Positions 43,383-55,240 of a stretch of 64,000 nucleotides of DNA are shown here, one piece after another. The stretch spans positions 39,455,076 through 39,519,075 of the forward strand of contig NC_087069.1 of the NCBI RefSeq assembly GCF_963678635.1. Reading direction: 5' to 3'. A program made the position numbers and the translations under genes. This DNA is from Symsagittifera roscoffensis (taxonomy: Eukaryota; Xenacoelomorpha; Acoela; Convolutidae). The notes under the pieces were generated by a model. That model was not told where the DNA came from. It worked only from the letters and a program-made list of their open reading frames with translations, and made no database searches. Position 1 is the first letter of the stretch, and every line of letters begins with the position of its first letter.

Positions 43383-45140
43383 ATTGTTGGAATACAAGTT
43401 AACACTAATAAAACCAATACGTAGTATCAAAATTAGCAAATTACAAACCCTGGATAAAGTGGAAAAAAAACTTACGAAAAAAAACACTTCTTTAATGTTT
43501 TCCAAAAGATGAAAGGAACAGCAATCATTTTTTCAAAATTTCATCAAATGTGATATGGACAAAAAGTTTGCTTAAAGAATTAACTTGCTACTTAAAAAAT
43601 TTCTCCGTTACTCAACCACATTAAAACATTAAAAATCAAAGAAACAGAGAATACACATGTCTCACCCTGAATTCGAACAAAGTCACAAATTTTTCCGAAT
43701 AACAACATCAATGAATGTTTATGCAGCAAACACAGACACAGATAACGTCGAAATACTTGTTTATAATTCTCCACCGTAAAAAAAACAATTGCCTCAAGAT
43801 TTTTGTGAAATTTGGAAACAAACGCAATGTCACATCATGTTGAAGAGAAAGCATATAGAAATAACAAAACTTTGAAACTCTTACAAATTTGCCACTCTAC
43901 TATCCTCAATGATGAATTGTCTTTTACTGAAATTGTGAGAAAATCAAAACGAAACACCGGCTTTTTTTTAAACCCACATTCCAAATCTCAAAACACACAC
44001 CGTCACAACAAATAGTTTTAACAATGTTTAAATTCCAGCATTTGCAGACAAATTAAGCTGAATTTGAACAATTAGCAAACTAATTGTTTAAACTCACTTA
44101 CGCTTATGCAACACCAAACTTCGATGCCTAAAAATTTCATTCTACATCACATCTTCCACTAAAACTAGACACTGTTACCAACGTGCAAGAAAAGTATCCG
44201 TATAATTACGAGACAATGCAAACAAATTTTTAGAAATAGACGAATAATATGAAATGGTCTCTCCAGTAAACAAAAAACAACAACCAAAAGGTAACACATT
44301 CATAAACGAAGCAAATTTTTTTAAAAAAAAAAGGAACATCTCTAACGATGGTGCTCGACGCATGATACTTAAACTCACTCATAAATGATTCGAAATTTAA
44401 ATGGCCGATACAACCAATCCAAGTAAAATTAAGAGAGTCAACGGACAAATTAAACTAAAGCTGATGCGAACAGCGCAAAAATTCAATGCCTCTAAATGAA
44501 CAATCATGCTTAACACAATTCGTAAATGATAGTCAGAAAAATGAACTTATCCGACTATTTTCTGGAATAATCGTAGGACCAGCATCTCTTTCAGGACTTT
44601 TGAGCAAAATTTGTCGCTCTCTATTTTTCGAGAAAAATTATGATCTTCCATTAGGACGATGTGTGCATGCAATCACAAACAAAACCTAAATGCTAACAGT
44701 CTTTGAAAAATACCAACATCTTGCAAACAGAAAACATGAAAGCAGCCCCAGATTTTGAACACAATTTTAGATCTTAACTCATCATTTTACGCCATATGTG
44801 ACGCATCCAACTTTGGAGTAGGCACAGTTATTTTACAATCTCATCAAGAAAAAAAATAAAATGACTTAATTTCATAACCAATCCCACAAGCAGAATTAAG
44901 GCTCTCAGCACTCATACAAAAATGTACCGCTATAATATATACACTAACGGAATACACATTTTTCATCCTTGGAGCAAAACATCCTGTAGATGATTTGAAG
45001 ATCATAAACTCATTTCATTTTTTAAAACCATAAATGCAACCCAGACCACAGAGTATAAAGATTTCAACAATTTTTAATGAGTTTTCCTATTCTCCGCATA
45101 GTTTGGACAGCAGTAAAACCTTGCTTTACAATATACTCTA
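43383..45140 (+). pseudogene. pol: Ty3/gypsy RT and RNase H, copy E0 (extended)
   Basis: Fourth copy of the gypsy block, more diverged from G1-G3 but not truncated at CTCTCAGC. RT landmarks: MVSPVNKKQQPKGNTF (about 44254), TSLTMVLDA followed by a TGA, RLFSGIIVGPASLSGLLSKI (open frame 44486-44689). The catalytic GACGAT (44655-44660) is in a shifted frame reading DDVCMQSQTK. RNase H: THPTLE-shifted DASNFG region at about 44795, then LSALIQKCTAIIYTLTEYTF and FILGAKHPV (to about 44990), then remnants of the last RNase H strand. Since it continues past the point where G1-G3 stop, it is the likely source type of the satellite-embedded blocks. Confidence 0.75.
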
Positions 45141-46640
45141 AGTGGAAACACTCTAACAGAAAGATTAATACGAACTTGTTAATTGAAATTGCCAAAAAAA
45201 ATGAAAAAACTTTCCTGTCAAAAGACGATACATAAACACAGTTAGATTGCAAGCATGCAGTAAAACTGATTCAGATGGTAAAAAGGTGATTCAGAACTTT
45301 TCCAATTCATTTAAAAGCTCAAAAGAATCAGAACACCTAACAAGGAAAAATTCACTCTAGCCTAAAAATGAATTGAAAAAATAAATGATCTCCACAAAGA
45401 AACAAAGAATTTTCCCTAATAGAAAAGAAAGTTATGATAGACACAAAAATCTAACAACACCAGTAGATAGAAACAAAATAACACTGTTAAAAATTTTTTT
45501 TATCCAAAAGAACCTATTGATAGTATTCCAATAGCAAATAAGAGAATAAATTTTTTTTTGACCATGAAAAGTTCAATTAACAATTGACGTACTTCAAAAC
45601 AAATAAATTTTAGACAGGTTTTGCCGAAAAACGAAATCTTGGCATAAACACAAAGCCAAACCTGCAAAAGCAGTTATCACCATCTTAGGAAAAAAATTCT
45701 CCTGCGATACTTTTGAAAATTATCAAAACGACAAAAAAGAACATACATTCACCTGAAACAAATTTTCACACCAAGTTTAAAGAATCTTGCTTACCACCAA
45801 ATAAACTTTGCTGAAAAATAATAACACTCATTCATCAAACATAAAAAAAATTATTAAAGTTCAAAAAAACGGGAATAAAAGTTTTTATTTCACAAATGCA
45901 CCCACTCGGATAATTTCACTCAGATGTCAATTGATTAAAACTGTTCCACGTCAATGAAAAGCTGGTGAAAAACAAGGCTTTACTGGACAATATTTATATT
46001 TCATTCAACGAAAATCGTTTGATACAAAAGGCCCAATATCACTCTCTTCCGAAAAAAATCCTACATTATGATAAGAGTAGACACATTTACAATTTAAGTA
46101 GCCCTATACCCAGCCCCCACTGCAATGCTTACTTTTCATATACATCAGTATAAACATTCGATATCCAAATTCAGATAAGCAAAAATCTTTGATACAGGCA
46201 ATGGCACTGATTATGATTAATAACGAAATCATCCTTTTTTGCTATTTATTTACTATCAAACGCAAAAATACAGCTTCGCATGCCCCTGGTTAAATAGAAT
46301 ACTTAAAGCATGAATGGCTCACCACAAAAATACCTACGAGGTATCATTAAGGAAAATGATAAAAAAAACTCTGAGAGAGAAAAGAAAATATATTTCATAA
46401 ACGAATAAATTCACGTTTTACACCACAATGTTTGTATTCCAAATTTTACACAACAAAAAGAACTATCAATAATCGATAAAATTACAACTACTACAATCAA
46501 ATTATAACGATCTGATGCACACAAAAATTACAGGATCAAAACAAAAAAGAAATTATTTGGAAAGAATCTCTTGCCATCTTAGTTTAAAGAGCACGTTCTT
46601 TGAGAAGTAACCCAGTGAAACTTTTTTAATGGACTCCATA
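45141..46640 (+). pseudogene. pol: Ty3/gypsy integrase remnant of copy E0
   Basis: Degraded continuation of E0. Segments matching 47515-47820 and 51343-51655 lie at about 45605-45960. They are followed by an integrase-like portion (open piece 45965-46153 with KAQYHSLPKKILHYDKSRHI and SPHCNAYFSYTS, then fragments around AAT.ACGAAATCAT and GAATGGCTCACCACAA). The end shows the TGCCATCTTAGTTTAAAGAGC motif that also closes integrase in E1 and E2. Many stops; only the order of domains (RT, RNase H, integrase) is intact, which is the Ty3/gypsy order. Confidence 0.6.
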
Positions 46641-47072
46641 TTAATGAAACGTCACCATATATCAACAAAAAAAACCCGTCCGAACACTCAAAAACACTAG
46701 AGCAAACAAAAACATGATTCATGTAGATTTGATGATCTGTAGATCAAGGTAGATTTCCATGATTCATGTAGAGAAAAAAAAAACATACATAAACCTGTTC
46801 CACTGACTCGATGATTATTCTATAGAAACGTAACATCGTTTTAAATTTTTGATGAAGCACAACATTTACCTATTTTCAATTTATAGGAAAAAAAACTTTT
46901 TTTTTCAACCTAAGTTATAACTAAAAGTGTAAGTATAACTCAGAAAACTCCTGGTCAAAGTTAGGTATTAACTTCACTTCTGACGACTCAAACAAACACC
47001 ATCTCAAACTCCATCTCAAACTTGCCAGCTCTCTCAATCACACTGATTGCAAGTTATTGAACTAGATAAATA
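46641..47072 (+). repeat. Post-integrase segment P1
   Basis: Nearly identical to 48880-49310: CAAAAACACTAGAGCAAACA, a CATGATTCATGTAGA unit present twice around a GATCTGTAGATCAAGG core, CATACATAAACCTGTTCCACTG, then CAAACTTGCCAGCTCTCTCAATC. A more diverged relative is at 55290-55390. Non-coding in the copies seen; could be untranslated or LTR-proximal sequence of the gypsy family. Confidence 0.65.
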
Positions 47073-48870
47073 TAATCCAAAATTTTTTACACATTATCCA
47101 CTACCGTTGTCTAAACCGGAAAATTTAAAACAACCTTTACCTCAATCACTTGTTTGAATTGAATTATTATATAAACACGAGAGATATACAAAGAAAACAT
47201 CTGGTTACACATCTTTTACCACCCCTTTTCCGGACTATCATGATTCTTTCAAAAATAAATCATAATAAACATCCTCTTCCCCTTTGAAAAAACGGAACCA
47301 ACTTCTCGTGAAAATCCATTACCACAAACAGGACAACAAGGCCTTCTAATAAGACACTGTGATTGCCAAGACATTCAACAATAAACATCACACAAATTTG
47401 CAAAAAACCAAACCACTCAAGGAAAATCAGAACCTCTGGCAATCTAATCAACAAAAGTAATTGCAACACTATACTCTAAAGCACGCGCTACTCCGTTCAG
47501 ACCTCTATATTCGAAAAACGTAATCTTGGCACAAATACAAAAATGAAAGCTGAAAAAGCAGACATCACCATTTTAGGTTGAAAAATCTGCTGCGATATTT
47601 TCAAAAATTAAAAATCAAAACAGACACACCTTAGAGTCAATATAAACCCATATTAAAGTAGCCTTTTTGGTAGATTTTGATAACATACAATCATAAAACA
47701 TAAAAAGATGTAATAGTTCCGAAAAACAAACAAGAATTTTACACAAAATGGTTTTCCTCAAATGCATCTACCTGGATAAAAATACCGAAATATCAATAAA
47801 AAAAACTGCTGAAAAACAAGACTTTAAAGAATAAAATTTATATTTCAATGAACGATTATGATTTTATAGAAAGGCCCATTATCATTCTCTTCCAAGAAAA
47901 ATTCAAAAATTAAGTTGATAGTAGACACATTTTTGAACTACTTAGCCCCAAACCCAGTCACAACTGTAATGCTTACTTTACAAATACATCACTTTACGAA
48001 CTCTGGATATCGAAAGTTGGTTAACCAGAAGTCCTTGATAGAGGCAAAGGCACTGATTTTAATAATAACGAAATCATTCAATTCTGCAGTTAAACAGCAT
48101 CCAACACAAACTTAGGCTTCGCATACCACCTAGACAAATGGAATAGTCGAACTTATGAATCGCTCACCACAAGAATACGTACAATGTAAAATTAACGGAA
48201 TTGATAGAAAAATACGCTGAATGGTCAATGAATGTAGAATTACTTTCAAAAAATATAGTTCTCAGATAATCTCAAGTTTTGATTATCGCCCCTACGAAAG
48301 GGTGTTTAAACAAAAACCACGTAAAATGATAAAGCTTACAGCAAACGCATCAAAAAATTTATACGAACCTTGTAAGCCATTTAATGACTCATTATGTTAT
48401 AGGTTACGACTCGATACCCACAATGGCAATTTTTGTTATCATCCACAAGTTTTAAAAGTAGTTTCCGGTACGCATACGGACAATATTGTAGTTGAAAATT
48501 AAATTTAAGAAAATATATCAGAGAGTAAAAAAGAAAATAAAACGAAAACAAATTTAAGTCAGAAATTAACTCACGTTTTACTCCAGCTTCAGTTTAAAAT
48601 CGAAGCTTTATTTTTACTGCAACCTTCACAAAGCAAAAAGTACAATAAAAAAAATTACCACTAGTACGACCAAACAAAAATCAACTGATGTCATATAAAA
48701 ACTAATGAATCAGAACAAAAAAAAAGAAATTATTCATATTAGAAACATTTTCTTGCCATCCCATTTTAAAGAGCACGCTCTCCGAGAACAAATGGACTGC
48801 ACAATAAAAAAAAATCTTATATATCAACAATTAAGACCCGTTCGAACACTCAAACATCAGAGCAAATAAA
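47073..48870 (+). pseudogene. pol: Gypsy copy E1: pre-RT linker joined to integrase
   Basis: Starts with sequence shared with 50827 onward (ACACATTATCCACTACCGTTG). A linker region with TTGCAACACTATACTCTAAAGC follows (its homologue in E3/E4 reads IAKLYTEARARL). The integrase core follows at about 47915-48200 without any RT or RNase H. The integrase C-terminal part is best kept (open piece 48221-48502, with SFDYRPYERVFKQKPRK, LTANASKN, FCYHPQVLKVVSGTHTDN). A ~95-bp deletion relative to E2 lies at about 47485. Stops between the pieces make it non-functional. Confidence 0.65.
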
Positions 48871-49310
48871 AAAATTAACCGCACAAAAAATACAGAATAC
48901 CCAAAAACCCTAGTCCGAATGCTCAAAAACACTAGAGCAAACAAAAACATGATTCATGTAGATTTGTTGATTTGTAGATCAAGGTAGACTTCCATGATTC
49001 ATGTAGAGAAAAAAAACATACATAAACCTGTTCCACTGACTAGATGATTATTCTATACAAACGTAACATCGTTTTAAATTTTTGATGAAGCACAACCTTT
49101 ACCTATTTTCAATTTATAGGAAAAAAAACATTTTTTTTCAACCTAAGTTAAAACTAAAAGTGTAAGTATAACTCAGAAAACTCCAGGTCAAAGTTAGGTA
49201 TTAACTTCACTTCTGACGACTCAAACAAACACCATCTCAAACTCAATCTCAAACTTGCCAGCTCTCTCAATCCCACTGATTGCAAGTTATTGAACTAGAT
49301 AAATATAAAC
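48871..49310 (+). repeat. Post-integrase segment P2
   Basis: Second, nearly identical copy of 46641-47072, here continuing into a longer downstream region (49311-50826) that P1 has lost. Confidence 0.65.
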
Positions 49311-50826
49311 CAAAACTTTTTGCGAAAAAAAAATTTAAAAAAAGCCTGAGTTGAAAATTTTGTAAAATCACTTCTCCTGAAGCTAGTTTCCTCACGAAAA
49401 ACCCTGTTTATTTACTAAACAGAAAAAGGAAAGAGCAACTGAGTTTCAAAGACGTCAGGCAAGCCCCAACTAAAATCTACCAATATCCAAACCGCTTGAA
49501 ATAAAAACAATTAATTGACCCTGCCTCGCTGGGACGAAAAAAAATCTCCCGGACCAGTGAAATCATTTTCTGAATGATCAATTACAAGCCAGTGGCTAGC
49601 ACTTAGAAAGAAATTCTTTCAATCCGAAGCAGTTTCTTCATTTTTTTCTAAATCGATGCATTTTTCTTTTTACCGATTTTTAGTCCTAATAAAAACATTT
49701 TTTTAGGCTTTCTGTTTTCAATTCACTATTTTTGTAACAATTACCATATCTAACCCCTTCTCAAACTATCGATCACCTAACTAGGTACAACTACTGTCAA
49801 TGCCCCTCTTTTTAATTGTTGAGATATCTTTTTAACGATAAAAATTTTCCCAGACATTTCTTAACAATTTTTCTGATTTTACTAGCATTGTTAATCGTGA
49901 CAATTTATTATCGCCCTAAATTTAGCCAGACAAAAGAGTGTGATAAGCAAAAAAGAAAAATCAAGAACGCTGATCAGACCACAACAACAACCCCCCACTT
50001 ACTGACTCAATCCCTAAATTCCCGCAAAAGTCGAATTCAGTTAAGCAACCAATACATTCTTACATATCTACGCAAAACTCTTCAGAACCAGCACCAATAT
50101 CAGCCAAGCATCACTATCAGATTCATCAAAAGTAGCTTATCAAAAAGCACCATTCAGTGTTCCAAAAGAAGAACCAAATTATAGCAATTATCCGTCAATT
50201 TTAACAGATATCAAATTCATATTAGCCATCATAAAATTATTCATTTTTTTTGAAGAATCTTTGTCAAAGAATTCTACACCTTATAGAAGCCCGCATCAAA
50301 CCCACAATCAACAATTATGATAACAACCCCAAGTCTCCAAACTCACAATCTTTTCATCAGACTAGCAAGGTTTGACCCCAGCCTCTGAGCAGATAAGAGA
50401 AAACCCGTTTAGTCCTCCAAAAAACGTTCACACACACACTCCTTTATTGGATGAACTACAAACATCCCTAAGGCAAACAAAAAACATTTTAAAAAACCGA
50501 ATCCACATTTCATCAGGTACAAATCATCAGCTCTAGCAGAAACACTTTCATTACCATCAATACCTTCAATAACCTGTCCACCAACCTTAAATGCGTTTCC
50601 AAAATTTTTACACTAAACTACAAATAATAGATAACAAGAGTTACAACACACCAACAAACCATAAAGACCGAATTGGACCAGGTTTGAAGGACCTCTCCTA
50701 ATGGTTGGATAACTTAAATATAGCACTCTGTTTCATAATATCGACGCGACCTGCACTAGGGTATACAATATTGTAAATTACATTCACTATCACAACAAAA
50801 AAGTTGTTTTGAAAAACGAATAACAT
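49311..50826 (+). pseudogene. Gypsy-family region with TM-bearing frame (Q1)
   Basis: Homologous to 55390-56570 over most of its length. The 122-codon frame 49816-50184 has a strong hydrophobic segment (FLTIFLILLALLIVTIYY) followed by a basic tract and then Thr/Ser/Gln-rich sequence; in the 55.4-kb copy the same hydrophobic region survives but the downstream frame is broken. In LTR elements such a membrane segment could be the end of an env gene, but I cannot prove that here. Downstream pieces (CAACCCACAATCAACAATTATG and following) are unassigned. Confidence 0.4.
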
Positions 50827-52800
50827 AAAATCTAAAATTTTTTTACACATTATCCACTACCGTTGTCTAAACCGGAAAATTTAAAACAACCTTTACCTCA
50901 ATCACTTGTTTGAATTGAATTATTATATAAACACGAGAGATATACAAAGAAAACATCTGGTTACACATCTTTTACCACCCCTTTTCCGGACTATCATGAT
51001 TCTTTCAAAAATAAATCATAATAAACATCCTCTTCCCCTTTGAAAAAACGGAACCAACTTCTCGTGAAAATCCATTACCACAAACAGGACCACAAGGCCT
51101 TCTAATAACACACTGTGATTGCCAAGACATTCAACAAAAAACATCACACAAAGTTGCAAAAAAACCAAATTACTCAAGGAAAATCAGAACCTCTAGCAAT
51201 AGAATCAACAAAAGTAATTGCAACACTATACTCTAAAGCCCGCGCTACTCCGTTTGTAGGCTTGAAACTTGCTAGAAATTTTTCTGAAAAAAATACTCTG
51301 TTCACAAATTTGCGAACAACTTCAAAAACATTAACGTTCAGACCTCTATATTCGAAAAACGTAATCTTGGCACAAACATAAAAATGAAAGCTGAAAAAGC
51401 AGACATCACCATTTTAGGTTAAAAAATCTGCTGCGATATTTTAAAAAATTAAAAATCAAAACAGTCACACCTTAGAAACAATATACACCCACATTAAAGT
51501 AGCCTCTTTGGTAGATTTTGATAACATACATTCATAAAACATAAAAAGATGTAATAGGTCAGAAAAACAAACGAGAATTTGACACAAAATGATTTTCCTC
51601 AAATGCACCTACCTGGATAAAAATACCGACATATCAATGAAAAAAACTGCTGAAAAAATCATAGACTAAGATTATAGTAGACACATTTTTGAACTACTTA
51701 GCCCCAAACCCAGTCACAACTGTAATGCTTACTTTACAAATACATCACTTTACGAACTCTGGATATCGAAAGTTGGTTAACCAGAAGTCCTTGATAGAGG
51801 CAAAGGCACTGATTTTAATAATAACGAAATCATTCAATTCTGCAGTTAAACAGCATCCAACACAAACTTAGGCTTCGCATACCACCTAGACAAATGGACT
51901 AGTCGAACTTATGAATCGCTCACCACAAGAATACGTACAATGTAAAATTAAAGGAATTGATAGAAAAATACGCTGATTGGTCAATAAATGTAGAATTACT
52001 TTCAAAGAATATAGTTCTCAGATAATCTCAAATTTTGATTATCGCCCCTACGAACGGGTGTTTAAACAAAAACCACGTAAAATGATAAAGCTTACAGCAA
52101 ACGCATCAAAAAACTCATACGGACCTTGTAAGCCATTTAATGACTCATTTTGTTATAGGTTACGACTCGATACCCACAATGACAATTTTTGTCATCATCC
52201 ACAAGTTTTAAAAGTAGTTTCCGGTGCGCATACGGACAATATTGTAGTTAAAAAATAAATTAAGAAAATATATCAGAGAGTAGAAAAGAAAATATAACAA
52301 AAACAAAATTAAGTCAGATATAAACTCACGTTTTACTCCAGCTTCAGTTTAAAATCGAACCATTGTTTTTACTGCAACCTTCACAAAACAAAAAGTACAA
52401 TAAAAAAAATTACCACTAGTACGACCGAAGAAAAGTCAACTGATGTCACATAAAAACTAGCGAATCAGAACAAAAAAAAAAGAAATTATTCATATTAGAA
52501 ACATTCTCTTGCCATCCCATTCTAAAGAGCACGCTCTCCGAGAACTAATGGACTGCACAATAAAAAAATATCTTATTTATCAAAAATTAAGACCCGTTCG
52601 AACACTCAAACATCAGAGCAACCAAAAAAAATAACCACACAAAAAAATACAGCAACTTAAGATTAAACTCACTAGAGACAGAAAAAACCGCAAGTTATAG
52701 GAGCAAACGTTTATCCTCGATTGAAAACAAAGCCAAGCATCCCGACTCCAAAGCCAACCGAGAAAAGATTTTAAATCCTTTATTCCACAAAAAAACTTTG
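50827..52800 (+). pseudogene. pol: Gypsy copy E2: linker and integrase, RT deleted
   Basis: Same deletion architecture as E1: linker frame 51115-51381 (SEPLAIESTKVIATLYSKAR, KLARNFSEKNTLF) joined to integrase without RT/RNase H. Integrase core remnants at 51680-51900, then the open C-terminal part 51977-52258 (NFDYRPYERVFKQKPRKMIK, DNFCHHPQVLKVVSGAHTDN). After the TTGCCATCCCATTCTAAAGAGC motif it carries ~200 bp more of the 3' coding tail than E1. E1 and E2 are about as similar to each other as P1 and P2, so the deleted form was duplicated as a unit. Confidence 0.65.
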
Positions 52801-52859
52801 AAAATGGTAGAACTCTATGATTCGTGAAACGAAAAAATGAAAACATACATAAACTTATC

Positions 52860-53235
52860 TCACTGACTTGTTATTTATTCTTTAGAAATTTTTGAAAATA
52901 AAACAAATTAAATTCAGGAATTTTTTCAAAATAAAATTAATAAGAGCCTTTACCCCCTTACACGAAATAAAACCAATTTTTTGTGACAATTCATCACCCC
53001 GAACAAGATCTCAAGATCTCCTAGTACCACACTATGCTTGCGAAGACAATCAATTTACACCATTACACAAATATACAATAAACCAAGTCACTCAAAATGA
53101 ACCAGAACCAGAAGCAGTAAAAACAACTAATTTAATTGCCAAACTATACACTGAGGCCCGCGCTAGGCTGGAAACTTACGGGAATTTCACAAAATTCAAA
53201 CAGAAAAAAAAACGCGATCGCGAATCTTTTTAACG
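52860..53235 (+). pseudogene. pol: Gypsy pre-RT linker fragment, copy E3
   Basis: 113-codon frame 52892-53233 with IFCDNSSPRTRSQDLL, HKYTINQVTQNEPEPEAVK and NLIAKLYTEARARLETY, matching 56580-56825 at DNA level and the E1/E2 linker loosely. It ends at a frameshift in an A-rich tract just before the env-like region. Confidence 0.5.
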
Positions 53236-55240
53236 TAGCTTTTTTTTTCGAAATCGATGATCACGTCTTAATTCTGAAGACCGCAAAAACGAACGACAAT
53301 GTTAAGTTTTGGTCAAAAAGAGAGAAAAATTTCAAACACTCGTAAGCTTCCACATTTTTCCAGACTCCTTTCATCAACATCAACTTGACAAAGCCGAGGT
53401 CACATACGCCTTGACGATAAATATCCCTACCATGGCATGCATGGACGATAACTTTATGAGTTTCACTATGAATACTGCGCCATAAAAGCTTAGAATACCA
53501 AGAGGTAATGTTTTTTAATTGGAAAAAACAATTCGAACAAGTTTGGCTTAACAGAGAATTAAAAGATGTCAAAAAACTATCGAGGCTTTCACTTACCATG
53601 TAAGAAAGATCAAGGTTATTGCGACCCCACAACTCGCACACATGGAATCTTTGTTTGGTTTCCTGAAGATACTTGCACCATCTTCCAAGTAGCTAAAAAC
53701 CAAGCACAAATGGTGGAGTGTCATCATTTGTTTTAAAAAAATTAAAAACCTTTGAGCAAGTATTACCACGAAAAACAAAATCAAAAAGAAATCCTTTTAG
53801 AAACATTCCAGGCATTCAAAACAAGTTAGGACGTTTTCAAATATATCCAAGAACATAACTCGCATGTAAATTTTGGAAAAAATCCGAAGTTCTGAAATCT
53901 AGTTGAATCTGAAAGCGAAATGAAAATAGGAAAACTCAACATTCATGAAGCCGCAACAAATAGAAATCGCGACGATGAAAACTCTTTTAGACCCGTTTCA
54001 CTCCATAAGAACCATGAACAATTACATGAAAATGTCTTCCAGAAAACTGTGATCACGCCTCCGAGAAATAACACTAATTAAAGAAACATTTTTCGGAGAA
54101 ACTCATTATGGCATAAATTGAGATAAGAAAAACGTGATCACGCCTCCAAGAATTAACACTAATCAACGAAATATTTTTCGGAGCAACTCATCATGGCACA
54201 AATTTAGATAATCAAATTTGATTACACTGACACCAGAGTTTTTCAAGGACCATCAATATCAGAACTCTAAAAATCAAACTTTTCATCACTTATGTGAACT
54301 AGAACGAACACAAATACTACAAATCTTAGCCCTAGCGGTATCAAAAAACCCTTGTACAGGATATCTATTTTCACTAATTTACTCACATTTCAATGATCGT
54401 TTTCTACTACACATCAAAGCAACATCGTTTTCTAGTACACATTCGCAAAAAAATATCTATATAAGTTCTTGAATATAAACGCAGCTATCAGAGAATACCC
54501 ATCTTCTACAAAAGAATGTAGTTTGTTTTTATAGACACACGTTCACGAAGAACATATTTTTGGGACATCGCTGTCCCATATGAATCAAAAAATAGCCACA
54601 ATGTAGTTCATTTAAAATCCGAAGAGTATAATTTTTTATCTCCCTCACACCATATTCTAAACTTATGCAACCACTAGGTAACTCTCACCAGAGAGCATAC
54701 GCACAATAGCCAGAAATCGCAATCTTGATTTACAATCACTAGGAAATCACTCAAACTATGACATGAAAAAGCTTATCAGATCGCAAAAAATTCAAAAATT
54801 TGTCACCAAAATGGAAAAAAACCAAAGACCAGCAATAGATCAAATTCTAAGAAAAGTAGCTAAAATAGCTGGTTCCTCAGATATATTCACACAAGATTAT
54901 AGTGTGAATTTTAGAGATATTAAGATTTTAAATATCTCAACGGGGAAAATAAGGCCCTCAAAATATCTCTCCGATCATATTTTAAGTTTCTTGGGTTGAA
55001 ATTGTCTTAACAAAACAATCGGAAAATTTCAATTCTTCGTTGTTTTTTTCTCATTTCTTATGAGAAAATACAACTTGTGGGAATCATACGCTAGTCTAAA
55101 AACAAAAACAAAAAAAATTTATTCTCTTTCATACTCTATCTCTTAGAAAAAAGTCAAAATAAATAAGTCAATCGCAGCACTTCTTCTTTCAAACTTTTAG
55201 TTCTTTAGTTCGCTAGCACAACTCAATGAAGCGATCCAAT
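53236..55240 (+). pseudogene. env: Env-like gene remnant of gypsy family, copy E3
   Basis: Long degenerate region homologous to 56870-58990. Plus-strand pieces include GFHLPCKKDQGYCDP, WFPEDTCTIFQVAKNQAQMV (about 53583-53712), a CVITPP-like tract repeated (54052 and 54133), LCELERTQILQILALAVSKN (open frame 54218-54472) and a basic frame 54763-54999. Cys-rich motifs, position after pol and the pairing with LTR-element sequence suggest an errantivirus-type envelope gene, but this is inference from general family knowledge. Frameshifts and stops are dense and no intact protein is possible. Minus-strand frames here are shadows. Confidence 0.4.

Noticed and set aside
52613-53784. Minus-strand ORFs resembling membrane proteins (52846-52613, 53641-53261, 53784-53593)
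   Set aside because: Antisense to gypsy integrase and env-like remnants; the A-rich plus strand gives F/L-rich minus frames.
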